Counted from the first letter of the stretch, positions 27,992-36,942 are shown. The stretch is 64,000 nucleotides of DNA from Methylobacterium sp. Leaf117 (GCF_001422985.1 NZ_LMNL01000023.1:10516-74515), one strand, 5' to 3'. Notes: generated by a model from the letters alone, not told the origin. Numbers and translations: made by a program.

Positions 27992-29327
27992 AGGCATCGA
28001 GGTGCCGGGCCAATCCCGGATCGTAGGCCTCGACGTTCAGCTCGAAGTTCAGGCGGAAGCTGCGGGTGTCCCAGTTGGCGCTGCCGATGAAGCACCAGAC
28101 GTCGTCGATCACCAGGAGCTTGGCGTGGTCGAACGGCGGATCGTCGAGCCAGATCCGGACGTCGCTGCGCAGGAGCGGATCGACATGGGCCAGCGTCGCC
28201 CAGTCGACGACGGCGTGGTCGCTGTCCATCGGGATGATCACGTCCACGGCGAGGCCGCGCAGGGCCGCGAGGGAGAGCGCACTGACCAGCACCTCGCTCG
28301 GCAGGAAATAGGGCGTCATGAGGCGGATGCTGGTTCGGGCGCAGGTGATCGCCTCGAGCACCACCAGTTCGATCTTGCGCAGGTCCGCGTCCGGCCCCGA
28401 GGTGACGACCCGGGCCTGGGTCTCGCCGCAGGGGCCGAGGGGCGGAAACCAGAGCGGCCCCTCCAAGTCCTCGTCCATCACGAAGGCCCAGTCGCTGGCG
28501 AAAGCCGCCGTGAGCTGCGCCACGACTGGTCCCTCGATGCGGAAATGGACGTCGCGCACTGGCTCGGGCGGGTTCGTTGTCACGCGATTCTCGTCGGCGA
28601 TATTGATCCCGCCCGTGAAGGCGAGCGCTCCGTCGACGATCAGCAGCTTCTTGTGGGTGCGCAGGTTGAGAAACGGCATCCGCCAGGGCAGCACGGAATG
28701 CATGAAGCGGCCAACCGGCACGCCGCGCCGTCGCAACCCGCCATAGATGGCGGCGAAGAAGTAGCCGCTGCCGATTCCATCCACCAGGACCCGCACCGCG
28801 ACGCCCCGGTGATGGGCGTCCTCCAGCGCCGACAGGAAGGCGCGCCCGATCTCATCCTTGCGGAAGATGTAGCTCGAGAGCGCCACCGAGTGCTGCGCCT
28901 CGCCGATCGCCGCCAGCATTGCCGGATAGACCTGATCGCCGTTGCGCAGGGTCTCGATGCGGTTGCCGGCCTGGAGGGAGAGGGCGGTGATGCGCTGGAC
29001 CGCCCGGTCGAGGGGGCGGAACCGCTCGGGGAGGGGCGGCCCTTCGGGCTCCTCCGCGCGGTCAGCCGGGTTGGGCCGCGACGGCTTGATGCGCAGCTTC
29101 TGCGCCCGGCGCGTGACCCGGTTGACGCCGAACAGGGCGTAGAGCGCGCTGCCGAACAGGGGCGCCAGCCACACCAGTCCGATCCAGCCGATGGCCGCGC
29201 CGACCTCGCGCTTGCGCAGGAGGATGTGGATGCTGATCAGGCCCGACAGGGTGGCGCCCGCAAGCCAGACGACCTCGGCGGGAATCGACGCCAGGGCGCC
29301 GATCCATGAGAGCAATGCCTGTTCCAA
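27882..29327 (-). CDS. cls: Cardiolipin synthase (phospholipase D family)
   Basis: The product has 481 residues from TTG 29327 (GGGAG about 6 bases upstream). Two N-terminal membrane helices (about residues 14-60, including IGWIGLVWLAPLFGSALYALFG) precede two PLD domains with HKD motifs: HKKLLIVDGALAFTGG in the first half and HAKLLVIDDVWCFIGSAN in the second. The C-terminus RLRDAGVRLLLPYL is typical of Cls. It joins two phosphatidylglycerols into cardiolipin in the inner membrane. A longer frame to 29606 adds 93 residues without family likeness. It converges on and overlaps the EEP gene. Confidence 0.92.
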   Translation of the reverse strand: MEQALLSWIGALASIPAEVVWLAGATLSGLISIHILLRKREVGAAIGWIGLVWLAPLFGSALYALFGVNRVTRRAQKLRIKPSRPNPADRAEEPEGPPLPERFRPLDRAVQRITALSLQAGNRIETLRNGDQVYPAMLAAIGEAQHSVALSSYIFRKDEIGRAFLSALEDAHHRGVAVRVLVDGIGSGYFFAAIYGGLRRRGVPVGRFMHSVLPWRMPFLNLRTHKKLLIVDGALAFTGGINIADENRVTTNPPEPVRDVHFRIEGPVVAQLTAAFASDWAFVMDEDLEGPLWFPPLGPCGETQARVVTSGPDADLRKIELVVLEAITCARTSIRLMTPYFLPSEVLVSALSLAALRGLAVDVIIPMDSDHAVVDWATLAHVDPLLRSDVRIWLDDPPFDHAKLLVIDDVWCFIGSANWDTRSFRLNFELNVEAYDPGLARHLDAFMREKMSVRLTLEDLSRRDLPVRLRDAGVRLLLPYL

Positions 29328-29391
29328 CGCCGCTCCCGATCCTCGATCCAGCGGGGAGATACGCCAAGGTCGACCGCTGCGCCAATTCCCG

Positions 29392-29433
29392 GTGCGCGGA
29401 GGTCCGAGTGCGCGGAAGTCCGAGTGCGCGGGA
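29392..29433. repeat. 16-bp tandem repeat (2.6 copies) upstream of cls
   Basis: gtgcgcggaggtccga (29392-29407), gtgcgcggaagtccga (29408-29423) and the partial copy gtgcgcggga (29424-29433) follow one another head to tail. They lie in the 300-base gap between the cls start and the zeta-like gene, which otherwise holds no recognised gene. Confidence 0.88.
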
Positions 29434-29627
29434 GCATGACGAAACATCCAGAGCGCTCGGCCCGGTCGCGCCGGCTTGCGTCCGGTCGAAGCCAGGAAAG
29501 CCCTGCGGGTGCTCCAGATCGCGCCGTTGCTTGATCTTTGTGAAGGTAAACTGGTCTTCGATCTCGTAAATGGAGGCGAAGAGGATTTGGCGTAAAACTT
29601 GGCCAATATTCAGGGAGGGTGGCGGGG

Positions 29628-29951
29628 ATGTCTCGCTTGTTCGAGGAGCGCGAGCGTGCGGCCGAGATGCGGTTCGTCCGCTCCGAGGAGGCGTGGTTCC
29701 TGGCGCATTGTCAGGGCGTGAAGTCGCTGGCGGCCTATGCCGCCGAACTGCTCGGCGTCGACCGGCTCAGCTCGGACGCCTACGCGGACGAGCTGATGGC
29801 CTCGGTTATCCAAGGGGCACGCAGCCAGGCCCTCGTGGAGCGGGTCCAGGCCGACCTGAGGGCGAACGGCGTCTCCGCCGAAATCGGAATCCTGGCCCAG
29901 CAGTTGTGCAGGCCACCCGGACCCGGAGCCCAGGCGCCTCGCCCGGATTGA
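29628..29951 (+). CDS. DUF1476 (ATPase inhibitor zeta-subunit-like) small protein
   Basis: The product has 107 residues. The order FEERERAAEMRFVRSEEAWF, then LAAYAAELLGV and AYADELMASVIQ matches the all-helical DUF1476 family. In Paracoccus the family founder is the zeta subunit that inhibits F1-ATPase rotation. The ATG at 29628 has GGGAGGG 8 bases upstream. The family pattern is kept, but the usual KFAHDEELRFKA core is changed to RFVRSEEAWFLA, so this may be a divergent paralogue with another role. The C-terminal 15 residues are Pro/Gly-rich. No ATP synthase gene is nearby. Confidence 0.75.
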   Translation: MSRLFEERERAAEMRFVRSEEAWFLAHCQGVKSLAAYAAELLGVDRLSSDAYADELMASVIQGARSQALVERVQADLRANGVSAEIGILAQQLCRPPGPGAQAPRPD

Positions 29952-30118
29952 ACCGCGTTCCGGCCCGGACAGGCGTCGGTACGTGAGGGGGCTGGTGGCG
30001 CGGAGGTCCGGAGACAGGAGCGCCCATCCGGGAACGCGTGGCCACCAACGTCCAGACCCATGAACTTCCGGGTGTTTCGGCGGTTGCGTCACCGACGTCA
30101 ACCGAAACGGACGAACCC

Positions 30119-30424
30119 ATGCATTTCCGGACCCTGGTACACGCGGCGGCATGGGGCGTGTGCCTGTGCGGACCCGCTTTCGCCCAGACGCTGGCGCCCA
30201 CCGGTGGCGCCGGCAATACGGGCGTGAGGCCGCCCTCGATGGCGCCCGGCGAAGTGCCCGACGCAACGGGTCCGGCCGGCCGCCCGGCTCAGGCGGTGCC
30301 CGGCAACCCCAGCCCGACCTCTGTCCCCGGCAGCACCCCGGGCGTCAACATCGGCGGGACACCGACCAGCGGCCCGCCCGGCACCGGCGGCACTTCGGGC
30401 GGTCCCTCGATCGGCAACCAGTAG
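30119..30424 (+). CDS. Small secreted Gly/Pro/Thr-rich hypothetical protein
   Basis: The product has 101 residues. The N-terminus (MHFRTLVHAAAWGVCLCGPAFAQ) is a plausible Sec signal peptide with cleavage after AFA. The mature part is almost all Gly, Pro, Ser and Thr (PTSGPPGTGGTSGGPS), a low-complexity periplasmic or envelope protein. A frame from GTG 30038 adds 27 residues ahead of the signal peptide and is less likely. The function is unknown; many alphaproteobacteria encode such disordered exported proteins. Confidence 0.55.
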   Translation: MHFRTLVHAAAWGVCLCGPAFAQTLAPTGGAGNTGVRPPSMAPGEVPDATGPAGRPAQAVPGNPSPTSVPGSTPGVNIGGTPTSGPPGTGGTSGGPSIGNQ

Positions 30425-30548
30425 GGGCCGGCTCGCGCGAGGGGGTCCGAGAGTCTGTCAGGTTCTTTCTGAACCAGCCAGACCCCCGAGGCTTTCGTTT
30501 TCGTATGTCTGGTCGGGAGAACCGGTTTCCACCGATCCGCGACAAACT

Positions 30549-31700
30549 CTAGCGCGAGGGGGTCGTCGCCAGGCGCCGGGCCGTGACGACCCCGAGGATG
30601 GCGATCACCAGGGCGCAGAGACCGAGGGACGCCCCTTGTCCCAGGCTCTGCAGGGCTCCTCCCAGGATCGCCACGCCCAGCGCCTGCCCGCAGAAGAACG
30701 AGAAGGCGTGCAGCGCGACCGCCGAGGCCCGGGCGGTCGGCGCCACCTCCGTCACCTGCACCTGAAAGGTGTTGTGGAGCATATAGAAGCCCAGACCCAT
30801 GGCCACCAGAGCGGCGCAGTCGAGCTGCCAGGTGCCGGCGAGGCCGAGGGTGACGAGAGCCCCGGCGCAAATGAACCCACCGCCGATCAGCATTCGCGAC
30901 ATTCCGAGGAAGCGCAGGAGCAGGCCGACCGAGACCGAATAGAGTAGCCCCCCGGCGGCGAAGCCGGCGAGCGCCAGTCCGGCCTCGCGGGCGCCGCCCT
31001 CGCCGCGCGCTTCGATCAGCGGCGCGAGGTGGGGGAAGATCCCGAACACCGAGATCGCCTCGATGAAGACGGCCCCGAACAGGATGCGAGCCCGCGGATT
31101 GCCGAGGATGGTGCGGTAGCGCGCCACCGCCGTGCGGAATTCCGGACGCCGGGCCGCCGCGGCGTCCCTCCTGTCGAACCCGATCCAGGCCGCGCCGCAG
31201 CCCAGGGCCGCCACCGCGGAGGTGATGGCGAAGACCCCGGTCCAGCCGATCACCCCCTCGATCAGCCCCGCGAAGGTCGAGCCTGAGAGCTGCCCGAGGA
31301 TGACAGCCACCAGAAAGCGGCCGATGGCGACCTGGCGGCGCTCGATCGGGATGCGGTCGCCCATCAGCGCCAGGGCGAGCGGGACGACACCCCCGGCACT
31401 GCCTCCCGCGATCATCCGCAGCACGAACAGGGTGTCGAGGTTGGTGGCGACGGCGCAACCGGCCAGCGCCAAGGTAAGAATGGCGAGACAGATCGCGATG
31501 ATCCGCTCCTTGCCCAGAGCGTCGCCGACGGGGCCGAGGATGGGCTGGATCAGCGCGTAGGGCAGGGCGAAGGCGGTGGAGAGCAGCGCCACCGTATGGG
31601 GATCGCTTTGCAGGTCGCGCGCCAGCACGCCGACGAGCGGTTCGATGGAGCGGCCCGCGAAGGTGCTGGCGAAGCCCGCGAAGGCCAGGATCACGATCAA
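30549..31700 (-). CDS. MFS transporter
   Basis: The product has 383 residues with about 12 transmembrane helices. GPVGDALGKERIIAICLAIL between helices 2 and 3 is the MFS motif A region, and MIAGGSAGGVVPLALALMGDRIP is the helix 4-5 region of drug:H+ antiporter-1 type carriers. The middle loop (about 180-200) is charged. The substrate is unknown, and sugar or drug efflux are both possible. The start used is TTG 31700, since no ATG or GTG lies in the frame just upstream. The true N-terminus may extend further, because a cytoplasmic lead (EFSTTRL) continues in frame. Confidence 0.83.
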   Translation of the reverse strand: MIVILAFAGFASTFAGRSIEPLVGVLARDLQSDPHTVALLSTAFALPYALIQPILGPVGDALGKERIIAICLAILTLALAGCAVATNLDTLFVLRMIAGGSAGGVVPLALALMGDRIPIERRQVAIGRFLVAVILGQLSGSTFAGLIEGVIGWTGVFAITSAVAALGCGAAWIGFDRRDAAAARRPEFRTAVARYRTILGNPRARILFGAVFIEAISVFGIFPHLAPLIEARGEGGAREAGLALAGFAAGGLLYSVSVGLLLRFLGMSRMLIGGGFICAGALVTLGLAGTWQLDCAALVAMGLGFYMLHNTFQVQVTEVAPTARASAVALHAFSFFCGQALGVAILGGALQSLGQGASLGLCALVIAILGVVTARRLATTPSR

Positions 31701-32110
31701 GCGCGTGGTCGAGAACTCGGCCGTCAGGTCCGATGTCTTTCGTGTGATGACGCTCGTCCTGCGAAGGCCGACGAGCCCGGTTTCGACTGGCCTTCGCCAT
31801 ACGTGGTGGAACTGGCCACGTCGATGCGAAGATCATCGCCGCTGGCCGGACGGGCCGTCCGGAGCGGAAGCATACCCACAGATTTCGTCGCAAGCCTCGA
31901 GATGTCCAGGTGCCAGGACCACGTACCCGGAATAGAATCCAGCGGAAAAGGCCGGCTCATCTTGCCGGGTCCGCGTTTCTCGACCGGACTGCAATGACAC
32001 CACGCCCTGTCGGTTACGCAGGCGCTGGCGATCTGCCGCAAGCGGAGCGCGACCTGACGAGATCGATGACTGGCACGCCCGGTCACGCTGTCTCAGGGCG
32101 TGACGCTGTC
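31701..32110. other. Intergenic interval, no gene seen
   Basis: These 410 bases lie between the first YceI gene and the MFS gene, both on the minus strand. Antisense and sense frames here are short and unrecognised. The stretch probably holds the MFS promoter. Confidence 0.5.
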
Positions 32111-32118
32111 TCAGGGCT
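32083..32118. repeat. 18-bp tandem duplication across a yceI stop codon
   Basis: tcacgctgtctcagggcg (32083-32100) and tgacgctgtctcagggct (32101-32118) differ at two positions. The TGA stop of the YceI gene is in the right copy, and a second in-frame TGA lies 18 bases further in the left copy. Confidence 0.88.
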
Positions 32119-32707
32119 TGGACGCCGTCTCCGTCGCGGTCAGGTCGATCTCGACGCCGACCTCCAGGGCGACCCACTGGCCCGAGGCCCAGGGACCCTG
32201 TCCGACGCCGAACTGCGTGCGTACGAGGTCGAGGTGCCCGACCGCCCGGGCGGTCGATCCCGCGCGGGTCAGCCGGAAGGGCAGGATCGCGTCGCGGCGG
32301 ATGCCGCGGATCGTCAGGGTGCCGACGGCCTCGTAGGCATCACCTCCCTTGGCGACGAACCACGTCGCCTCGAAACGGGCCTGCGGCGTCGCCTTGGTGT
32401 CGAACCACTCCGCCTGAGGCAGGGCGGTGTCGCGCTGGGCGTCGCCGGTCTCGGCGCTCGCCAGATCGATGTCGACCACGGCGTGCCCGGCCTCCGGGGC
32501 CGCGGGATCGAAGTCGATCCGGGCGGTGAAACGCTTGAACCGCCCCTGGAACGGTACGCCGACCTGGACCCCCGAGAACCCGATCCGGCTCTTGGCCGCA
32601 TCCACGGTCCAGGCGGCGGCCTCGGCGCCGGTGGGTCGCGCCAGGGAAGCGATAGCCAGGGACGCAAGAGCCAGGGCGGCGACGAGGGCAAGACGGACGG
32701 TGATCAT
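32111..32707 (-). CDS. YceI family periplasmic protein (first copy)
   Basis: The product has 198 residues. An N-terminal signal peptide (LALVAALALASLAIASLA) is followed by the YceI lipocalin-like barrel: WTVDAAKSRIGFSGVQVGVP, FKRFTARIDFDP, and later FRLTRAGSTARAVGHLDLVR. YceI proteins bind polyisoprenoids or quinone-like lipids in the periplasm. The gene overlaps the cytochrome b561 gene by 4 bases and so belongs to a three-gene YceI-b561-YceI operon, a common association suggesting a quinone-linked electron transfer pair. Confidence 0.9.
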   Translation of the reverse strand: MITVRLALVAALALASLAIASLARPTGAEAAAWTVDAAKSRIGFSGVQVGVPFQGRFKRFTARIDFDPAAPEAGHAVVDIDLASAETGDAQRDTALPQAEWFDTKATPQARFEATWFVAKGGDAYEAVGTLTIRGIRRDAILPFRLTRAGSTARAVGHLDLVRTQFGVGQGPWASGQWVALEVGVEIDLTATETASKP

Positions 32708-33306
32708 GGCGACGATCCAGAGGGAGGCGAGGTTTGGGGCAGCATCCGCCGAAGGGTGTCGTCGCGCAGGACGAGGTGGTGGCGCAGGGCCGCGCCCACA
32801 TGCAGCAGCAGGAGACCGATAAGGATCCAGGCCCCCCAGGCATGGACCTGCTTGAGCACCGCCTCCATGGCAGCCTTGTCGGCCAGCTCGGGCAGCACCG
32901 GGAGGTGCGGCCAGGGCAGGATTCCGTAGAGCACGGTCGGCAGGTTGAAGGGTGAGACCGAGACCACGGCCCAGCCGATCAGCGGCAGGCCGAGGAGGAG
33001 GCCGTAGAGCAGGGCGTGCGCCGCGTGGGCGCCGGCCCGCTCACGGGCCGGCAGCGTCGCGGGCAGCGGCGGCGGCCGATGGGTCAGGCGCCAGCCGAGC
33101 CGCAGCAGCGACAGGACCAGCACCGTGATTCCGACCGACTTGTGCCATTGATAGAGCTGGAACCGGCGCATCGGCGCCAGGTCCCCATGCGACATGACGA
33201 GACCGATCGCGATCAGCCCGAGCACCGCCAGCGCACTGAGCCAGTGCAGCGCGATGGCGACGCGGGTATAGCGCGGCCGGGGCGCAGTGCGGGCGGTCCC
33301 GATCAT
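32704..33306 (-). CDS. Cytochrome b561 family membrane protein
   Basis: The product has 200 residues and four transmembrane helices. Candidate haem-ligand histidines are at ALHWLSALAVLGL in helix 1, LYQWHKSVGITVLVLSLLRL in helix 2 and VGAALRHHLVLRDDTLRRML at the end of helix 4; AHAALLYG-like residues (AAHALLYGLLLGLPL) lie in helix 3. Such dihaem b-type cytochromes pass electrons between the quinone pool and periplasmic partners. It sits between two YceI genes, overlapping the downstream one (ATGA) and starting 35 bases after the upstream one. Confidence 0.92.
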   Translation of the reverse strand: MIGTARTAPRPRYTRVAIALHWLSALAVLGLIAIGLVMSHGDLAPMRRFQLYQWHKSVGITVLVLSLLRLGWRLTHRPPPLPATLPARERAGAHAAHALLYGLLLGLPLIGWAVVSVSPFNLPTVLYGILPWPHLPVLPELADKAAMEAVLKQVHAWGAWILIGLLLLHVGAALRHHLVLRDDTLRRMLPQTSPPSGSSP

Positions 33307-33340
33307 GACGCTCTCCGTGAGTCTAGTGGACGGCCGAGGC

Positions 33341-33952
33341 TTAGTCCTGGCGTTCGAAGGCGCCCGCGATGGTCAGGTGCAGGTCGTCGCCGATCAGTGG
33401 CACGTAGGTTTTCACGCCGAATTCCGAGCGCTTGAGCGTGCCGGTGGCCTCGAAGCCGACCGTGACCTTCTTGTTGAGCGGGTTAACGCCGGCGCCGATG
33501 AGCTTGACGTCGAGGGTGACGGGCTTCGTCACGCCGTGCAGGGTCAGGTTGCCGGCGACCTTGGCCTTGTCCTTGCCCTCGGGCGTCACCTTCGTGGAGA
33601 CGAAGGTCATCTCGGGGAACTTCGCCCCGTCGAGCCACTGGTCGCCCTTCAGCTCGCCGGTCAGCTTATCGCTGGTCGTCGTCACCGAGGCGACCGGAAT
33701 CTTGATCGACAACTTCGAGGCGCCGGGGTTCTTCGGCTGCAGATCCAGGGTGCCGGACACGTCCGAGAAGCTGCCCGAGTAGTTCGAGAAGCCCATATGC
33801 GAGACCGTCCAGCCGACCTGGGTGTGGCCGGGATCGACCGCGTAGGTGCCGGCCTGGATCTGGGCCGGGTCGCGGGTCGGCGGGGTCTGAGCCAGGGCGG
33901 GTGCCGAGAGCGCGAGGGTGAGGGCGATGAGCGACGAGGAGAGACGAATCAC
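33341..33952 (-). CDS. YceI family periplasmic protein (second copy)
   Basis: The product has 203 residues: a signal peptide (IRLSSSLIALTLALSAPALA) and a YceI barrel with YAVDPGHTQVGWTVSHMGFS, then VAGNLTLHGVTKPVTLDVKL and the closing FGVKTYVPLIGDDLHLTI. This copy is closer to the family consensus than the one at 32111. As the first gene of the operon it is directly divergent from a LysR gene (98 bases between starts), which is the likely regulator. Confidence 0.93.
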   Translation of the reverse strand: MIRLSSSLIALTLALSAPALAQTPPTRDPAQIQAGTYAVDPGHTQVGWTVSHMGFSNYSGSFSDVSGTLDLQPKNPGASKLSIKIPVASVTTTSDKLTGELKGDQWLDGAKFPEMTFVSTKVTPEGKDKAKVAGNLTLHGVTKPVTLDVKLIGAGVNPLNKKVTVGFEATGTLKRSEFGVKTYVPLIGDDLHLTIAGAFERQD

Positions 33953-34050
33953 GTGGCGACTCCGAGATCGTGGGACACCGAGGGGTGCCGTTCGATGGAG
34001 CGCAGATAGGCCGCTTCCCCGCGGTGCGATAGCGCGCTAATCGGGGACAC

Positions 34051-35058
34051 ATGGTTGCGCATCTGGAAACCTTCGCTGGAAACCTCGACGACGTGCGTGC
34101 GTTCTGCGCGGTGGTCGATCTCGGCAGCATGACCCAGGCCGGCGTGGTCCTGCGCGAGACCAAGGGCAGCGTCAGCCGGCGCGTGGCCCGCCTCGAATCG
34201 GTGCTGAAGGTGACTCTGCTGGCCCGCACGCCCCGGGCGGTCTCGCCCACCGCCGAAGGGCTCGCCTTCCATGCCCGGGCGTTGGAGAGCCTCGCCCTCC
34301 TCGACGAGGCCCTGCAGACGGCCCGGGGCGCCCGCACGCAGCCCAGCGGTCACCTGCGGGTGACGGCCTCGATCGATTTCGGGGTCGAAGTGCTGCCGGA
34401 CCTCGTGGCGAGCTTTCGGGCGCTCCACCCGCAGATCACCCTCGAACTTCTCATCACCGACAGCCGCCTCGACCTTGCGGCCAACCGGGTCGACCTGGCG
34501 CTCCGTCTCGGCGGTGGCGACCATCCCGACAGCGGCTACACCGCCCCGATCCTCGCCGATCTGACCATCGGTCTCTACGCGGCACCCGCCTATCTGGCGC
34601 AACGCCCGGCCCCGGTCGAGATCGCCGCGTTGTCGGCGCACGATGTGGTACTGGCCCGCGAGCGCCTCGGGGCCACCCAGATCCTCGTCTCCGACGGCGA
34701 TGGCCGGGAGCAGGGCGTCACCCTGCGCCCGGCCGTACGGGCGACGGATTTCGCCACGGTGCTGCGCCTTACCCTGGCGGGAGCCGGGATCGGCCACATC
34801 CCCAGCCTCGTCGCCGCCAAGTCCCTGGTCCGGGGCGACCTCGTGCGCGTCCTGCCCGCCTGGGCCAGCCGGGGCGGAACCCTGCGGGCCGTCACCCTCG
34901 CGGGGCGGGAGCTTCCCGCGCGGGTGCGGCTGTTCCGCGAGCATGTCCGCGCGGAGATGGCCCGGCAGGCCGCGATCTGCGGCATGGCCGGGCATGATCG
35001 TCCCACGCGGGTGCGCGCCTCGGTGGCGACGGATCATGCGCATTCAGGCAGAGTGTGA
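34051..35058 (+). CDS. LysR family transcriptional regulator
   Basis: The product has 335 residues. The N-terminal winged helix reads NLDDVRAFCAVVDLGSMTQA with VSRRVARLESVLKVTLLART. The effector domain begins at about residue 97 (GHLRVTASIDFGVEVLPDLV), in the style of the large CrgA/DmlR-like subgroup. It is divergent from the YceI-b561-YceI operon and probably regulates it. The C-terminal 25 residues extend past the usual family end. The inducer is unknown. Confidence 0.9.
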   Translation: MVAHLETFAGNLDDVRAFCAVVDLGSMTQAGVVLRETKGSVSRRVARLESVLKVTLLARTPRAVSPTAEGLAFHARALESLALLDEALQTARGARTQPSGHLRVTASIDFGVEVLPDLVASFRALHPQITLELLITDSRLDLAANRVDLALRLGGGDHPDSGYTAPILADLTIGLYAAPAYLAQRPAPVEIAALSAHDVVLARERLGATQILVSDGDGREQGVTLRPAVRATDFATVLRLTLAGAGIGHIPSLVAAKSLVRGDLVRVLPAWASRGGTLRAVTLAGRELPARVRLFREHVRAEMARQAAICGMAGHDRPTRVRASVATDHAHSGRV

Positions 35059-35120
35059 AGGCGCGGGGCGAACGCCGCGCGGCAGCGTTCCGGCGACGAG
35101 CGGTCCGGCGGGATCTCGGC

Positions 35121-36164
35121 ATGGTGCAAGACGAGGACGAGGGTGAGGATTGGCGCTCGGTGAGCACCCGGGCGCTCAATCCGGACGAACTGACGCAGGC
35201 GCGCCAGCGCGCGCACGAGCCCGGCCGCGGGCGCCGCGCGACCGATCCCGCCGACATCCCCCGGGCCGGGTGGCGGGACATCCTGTGGCGGGTGGTCTGG
35301 GCGATACCGCAGGACCGGGTGCTGACCACGGCGGGGGGCGTCGCGTTCTTCGCCCTGCTCGCCGTCTTCCCAGGCCTCGTCGCCGTGGTCTCGATCTACG
35401 GGCTGTTCTCGGACCCCAACGTCATCAGCCAGCATGTCAGCCTCCTGGCGGATATCCTGCCCCCTGGTGCCCTCCAGCTCCTGTCGGATCAGCTCGTACG
35501 GATCGCCCAGCGTGGCACAGGCTCCCTCGGCACCACATCCGGCATCAGCCTGCTGATCGCCATGTGGAGCGCCAATTCCGGGGTCAGCGCGCTCTTCGAT
35601 GCCTTGAACGTGATCTACAAGGAGCGCGAGAAGCGCACTCTGGTCCGCTTCTACGCCACCACCTTCCTGTTCACGATCACCAGCGTGGTGTTCTTCCTCG
35701 TCTCCACCAGCGCGGTCGTGCTGCTCCCCGCGATCCTCGATCGCCTCGGCGTCGTCACCGCCACCGACACGATCCTGCAAATCGTGCGCTGGCCGGTTCT
35801 CCTCGCCATCGTGAGCCTCAGCCTGTCGCTGATCTACCGCTACGGCCCGAGCCGGAACCGGGCGAAGTGGCGCTGGGTGACTTGGGGCGGTACCCTGGCG
35901 GCGCTGCTCTGGGTCTCGGCCTCCGGGCTCTTCTCCTGGTACGTGGCGAGCTTCGACAGCTACAACCGCATCTACGGCTCGCTCGGCGCCGGCATCGGCT
36001 TCATGACCTGGATGTGGCTGTCGATCGTGATCATGCTGGTGGGGGCCGAGATCAACTCGGAGATGGAGCGCCAGACCGGGTGCGACAGCACCGAGGGACG
36101 CCCGAAGCCGCTGGGCGTCCGGCAGGCCTATGCCGCCGACAGCGTGGGGCCGAGCCAGGCGTGA
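35121..36164 (+). CDS. YihY/BrkB family inner membrane protein
   Basis: The product has 347 residues from ATG 35121, preceded by a GGGAT at about 8 bases. After a charged N-terminal tail there are six hydrophobic helices. The BrkB signature is seen in VLTTAGGVAFFALLAVFPGL, SNSGVSALF-like AMWSANSGVSALFDALNVIY, and SSGLFSWYVASFDSYNRIYG with GAEINSEMER at the end. The family was once called RNase BN; its real role is unclear (transport or envelope integrity). A longer frame starts at 35055. Confidence 0.9.
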   Translation: MVQDEDEGEDWRSVSTRALNPDELTQARQRAHEPGRGRRATDPADIPRAGWRDILWRVVWAIPQDRVLTTAGGVAFFALLAVFPGLVAVVSIYGLFSDPNVISQHVSLLADILPPGALQLLSDQLVRIAQRGTGSLGTTSGISLLIAMWSANSGVSALFDALNVIYKEREKRTLVRFYATTFLFTITSVVFFLVSTSAVVLLPAILDRLGVVTATDTILQIVRWPVLLAIVSLSLSLIYRYGPSRNRAKWRWVTWGGTLAALLWVSASGLFSWYVASFDSYNRIYGSLGAGIGFMTWMWLSIVIMLVGAEINSEMERQTGCDSTEGRPKPLGVRQAYAADSVGPSQA

Positions 36165-36322
36165 GGGCGGACCCGGCTCCGGTTCCGACATATGGGGAAC
36201 AGCGCCACGGCCATCCGGGTTTTTCGATCCACAGCGTCGCGTGGGGCGCACGGACTGCGTCTGGCGAAGGGAGTGGCGGATGGCCGGCGAGACGCCCGAC
36301 GGCGACAGCATACGGGCCGCAG

Positions 36323-36856
36323 ATGCGGATCATCCCGCACCGGGAGGAGCCGCCGGGGCCGCCGGGGGAACGCCATGACGGGCGGCCGACATTGAGCGGC
36401 GCCCCGGCGAGCGGCGCCCCGGCTTTCCCGCGCCGCGACCTCGACCGCCTGATTGCCCTGGGACGGCAGAGGGGCGAACTCACGCCGGCCGACCTGCAGG
36501 CGGCCCTGCCGATCCAGAGTATGAGCGCGGAGGCGATCGCGCAGGTCGTCCTGGACCTCGATGCCGCCGGCATCGCGGTGGAATTGGAGGATCTGGTTCC
36601 AGGGCTCGCCCATCCGGGTGGAATCGCGCCGGTGCCGCTCGCGCCCGCCCTCGGTCCCGCGAGTCCGGCCGTGCCCGCCTCCTCGCCGCGCGTATCCGGC
36701 GCCAAGCCACGGCAGGAGGCCCCGTCAGCCTCCAGCGAGGGACAGGCCGAGGCCGATCCGCCCGTCAGAGAGGGCCGAGTCGGGCGCGCGGTGCTCGTGG
36801 CGGGCCTGATCGTGCTGGCCCTGCTGATCGCAGTCCTGATGCTGCTCGGGCGATGA
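36323..36856 (+). CDS. Membrane-anchored protein with sigma-70 region 1.1-like domain
   Basis: The product has 177 residues. Residues about 38-92 (DLDRLIALGRQRGELTPADL followed by QAALP and AIAQVVLDLDAAGIAVELED) closely follow the pattern of sigma-70 region 1.1, the acidic four-helix domain that occupies the RNA polymerase channel in free RpoD. There is no sigma region 2, 3 or 4. A disordered Pro/Ala/Ser linker (93-150) leads to one C-terminal membrane helix (about 154-175, AVLVAGLIVLALLIAVLMLL), so the domain would face the cytoplasm, anchored by its tail. The start is uncertain (ATG 36323 chosen; no strong ribosome site). The function is unknown. Confidence 0.65.
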   Translation: MRIIPHREEPPGPPGERHDGRPTLSGAPASGAPAFPRRDLDRLIALGRQRGELTPADLQAALPIQSMSAEAIAQVVLDLDAAGIAVELEDLVPGLAHPGGIAPVPLAPALGPASPAVPASSPRVSGAKPRQEAPSASSEGQAEADPPVREGRVGRAVLVAGLIVLALLIAVLMLLGR

Positions 36857-36942
36857 GCTTGGGCCTGGAATACCCGAACCTCGGTCCCGCCCCGGCGTTG
36901 GCCCAGGATGGCCCCGACAGAACGCGCACGCGGGAGATCGAC

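Noticed and set aside
30505..30552. An accggtttccac-type element after the Gly/Pro-rich gene, like the ends of dispersed repeats in related genomes
   Set aside because: Only one copy is seen in the window, so a repeat family cannot be supported here.
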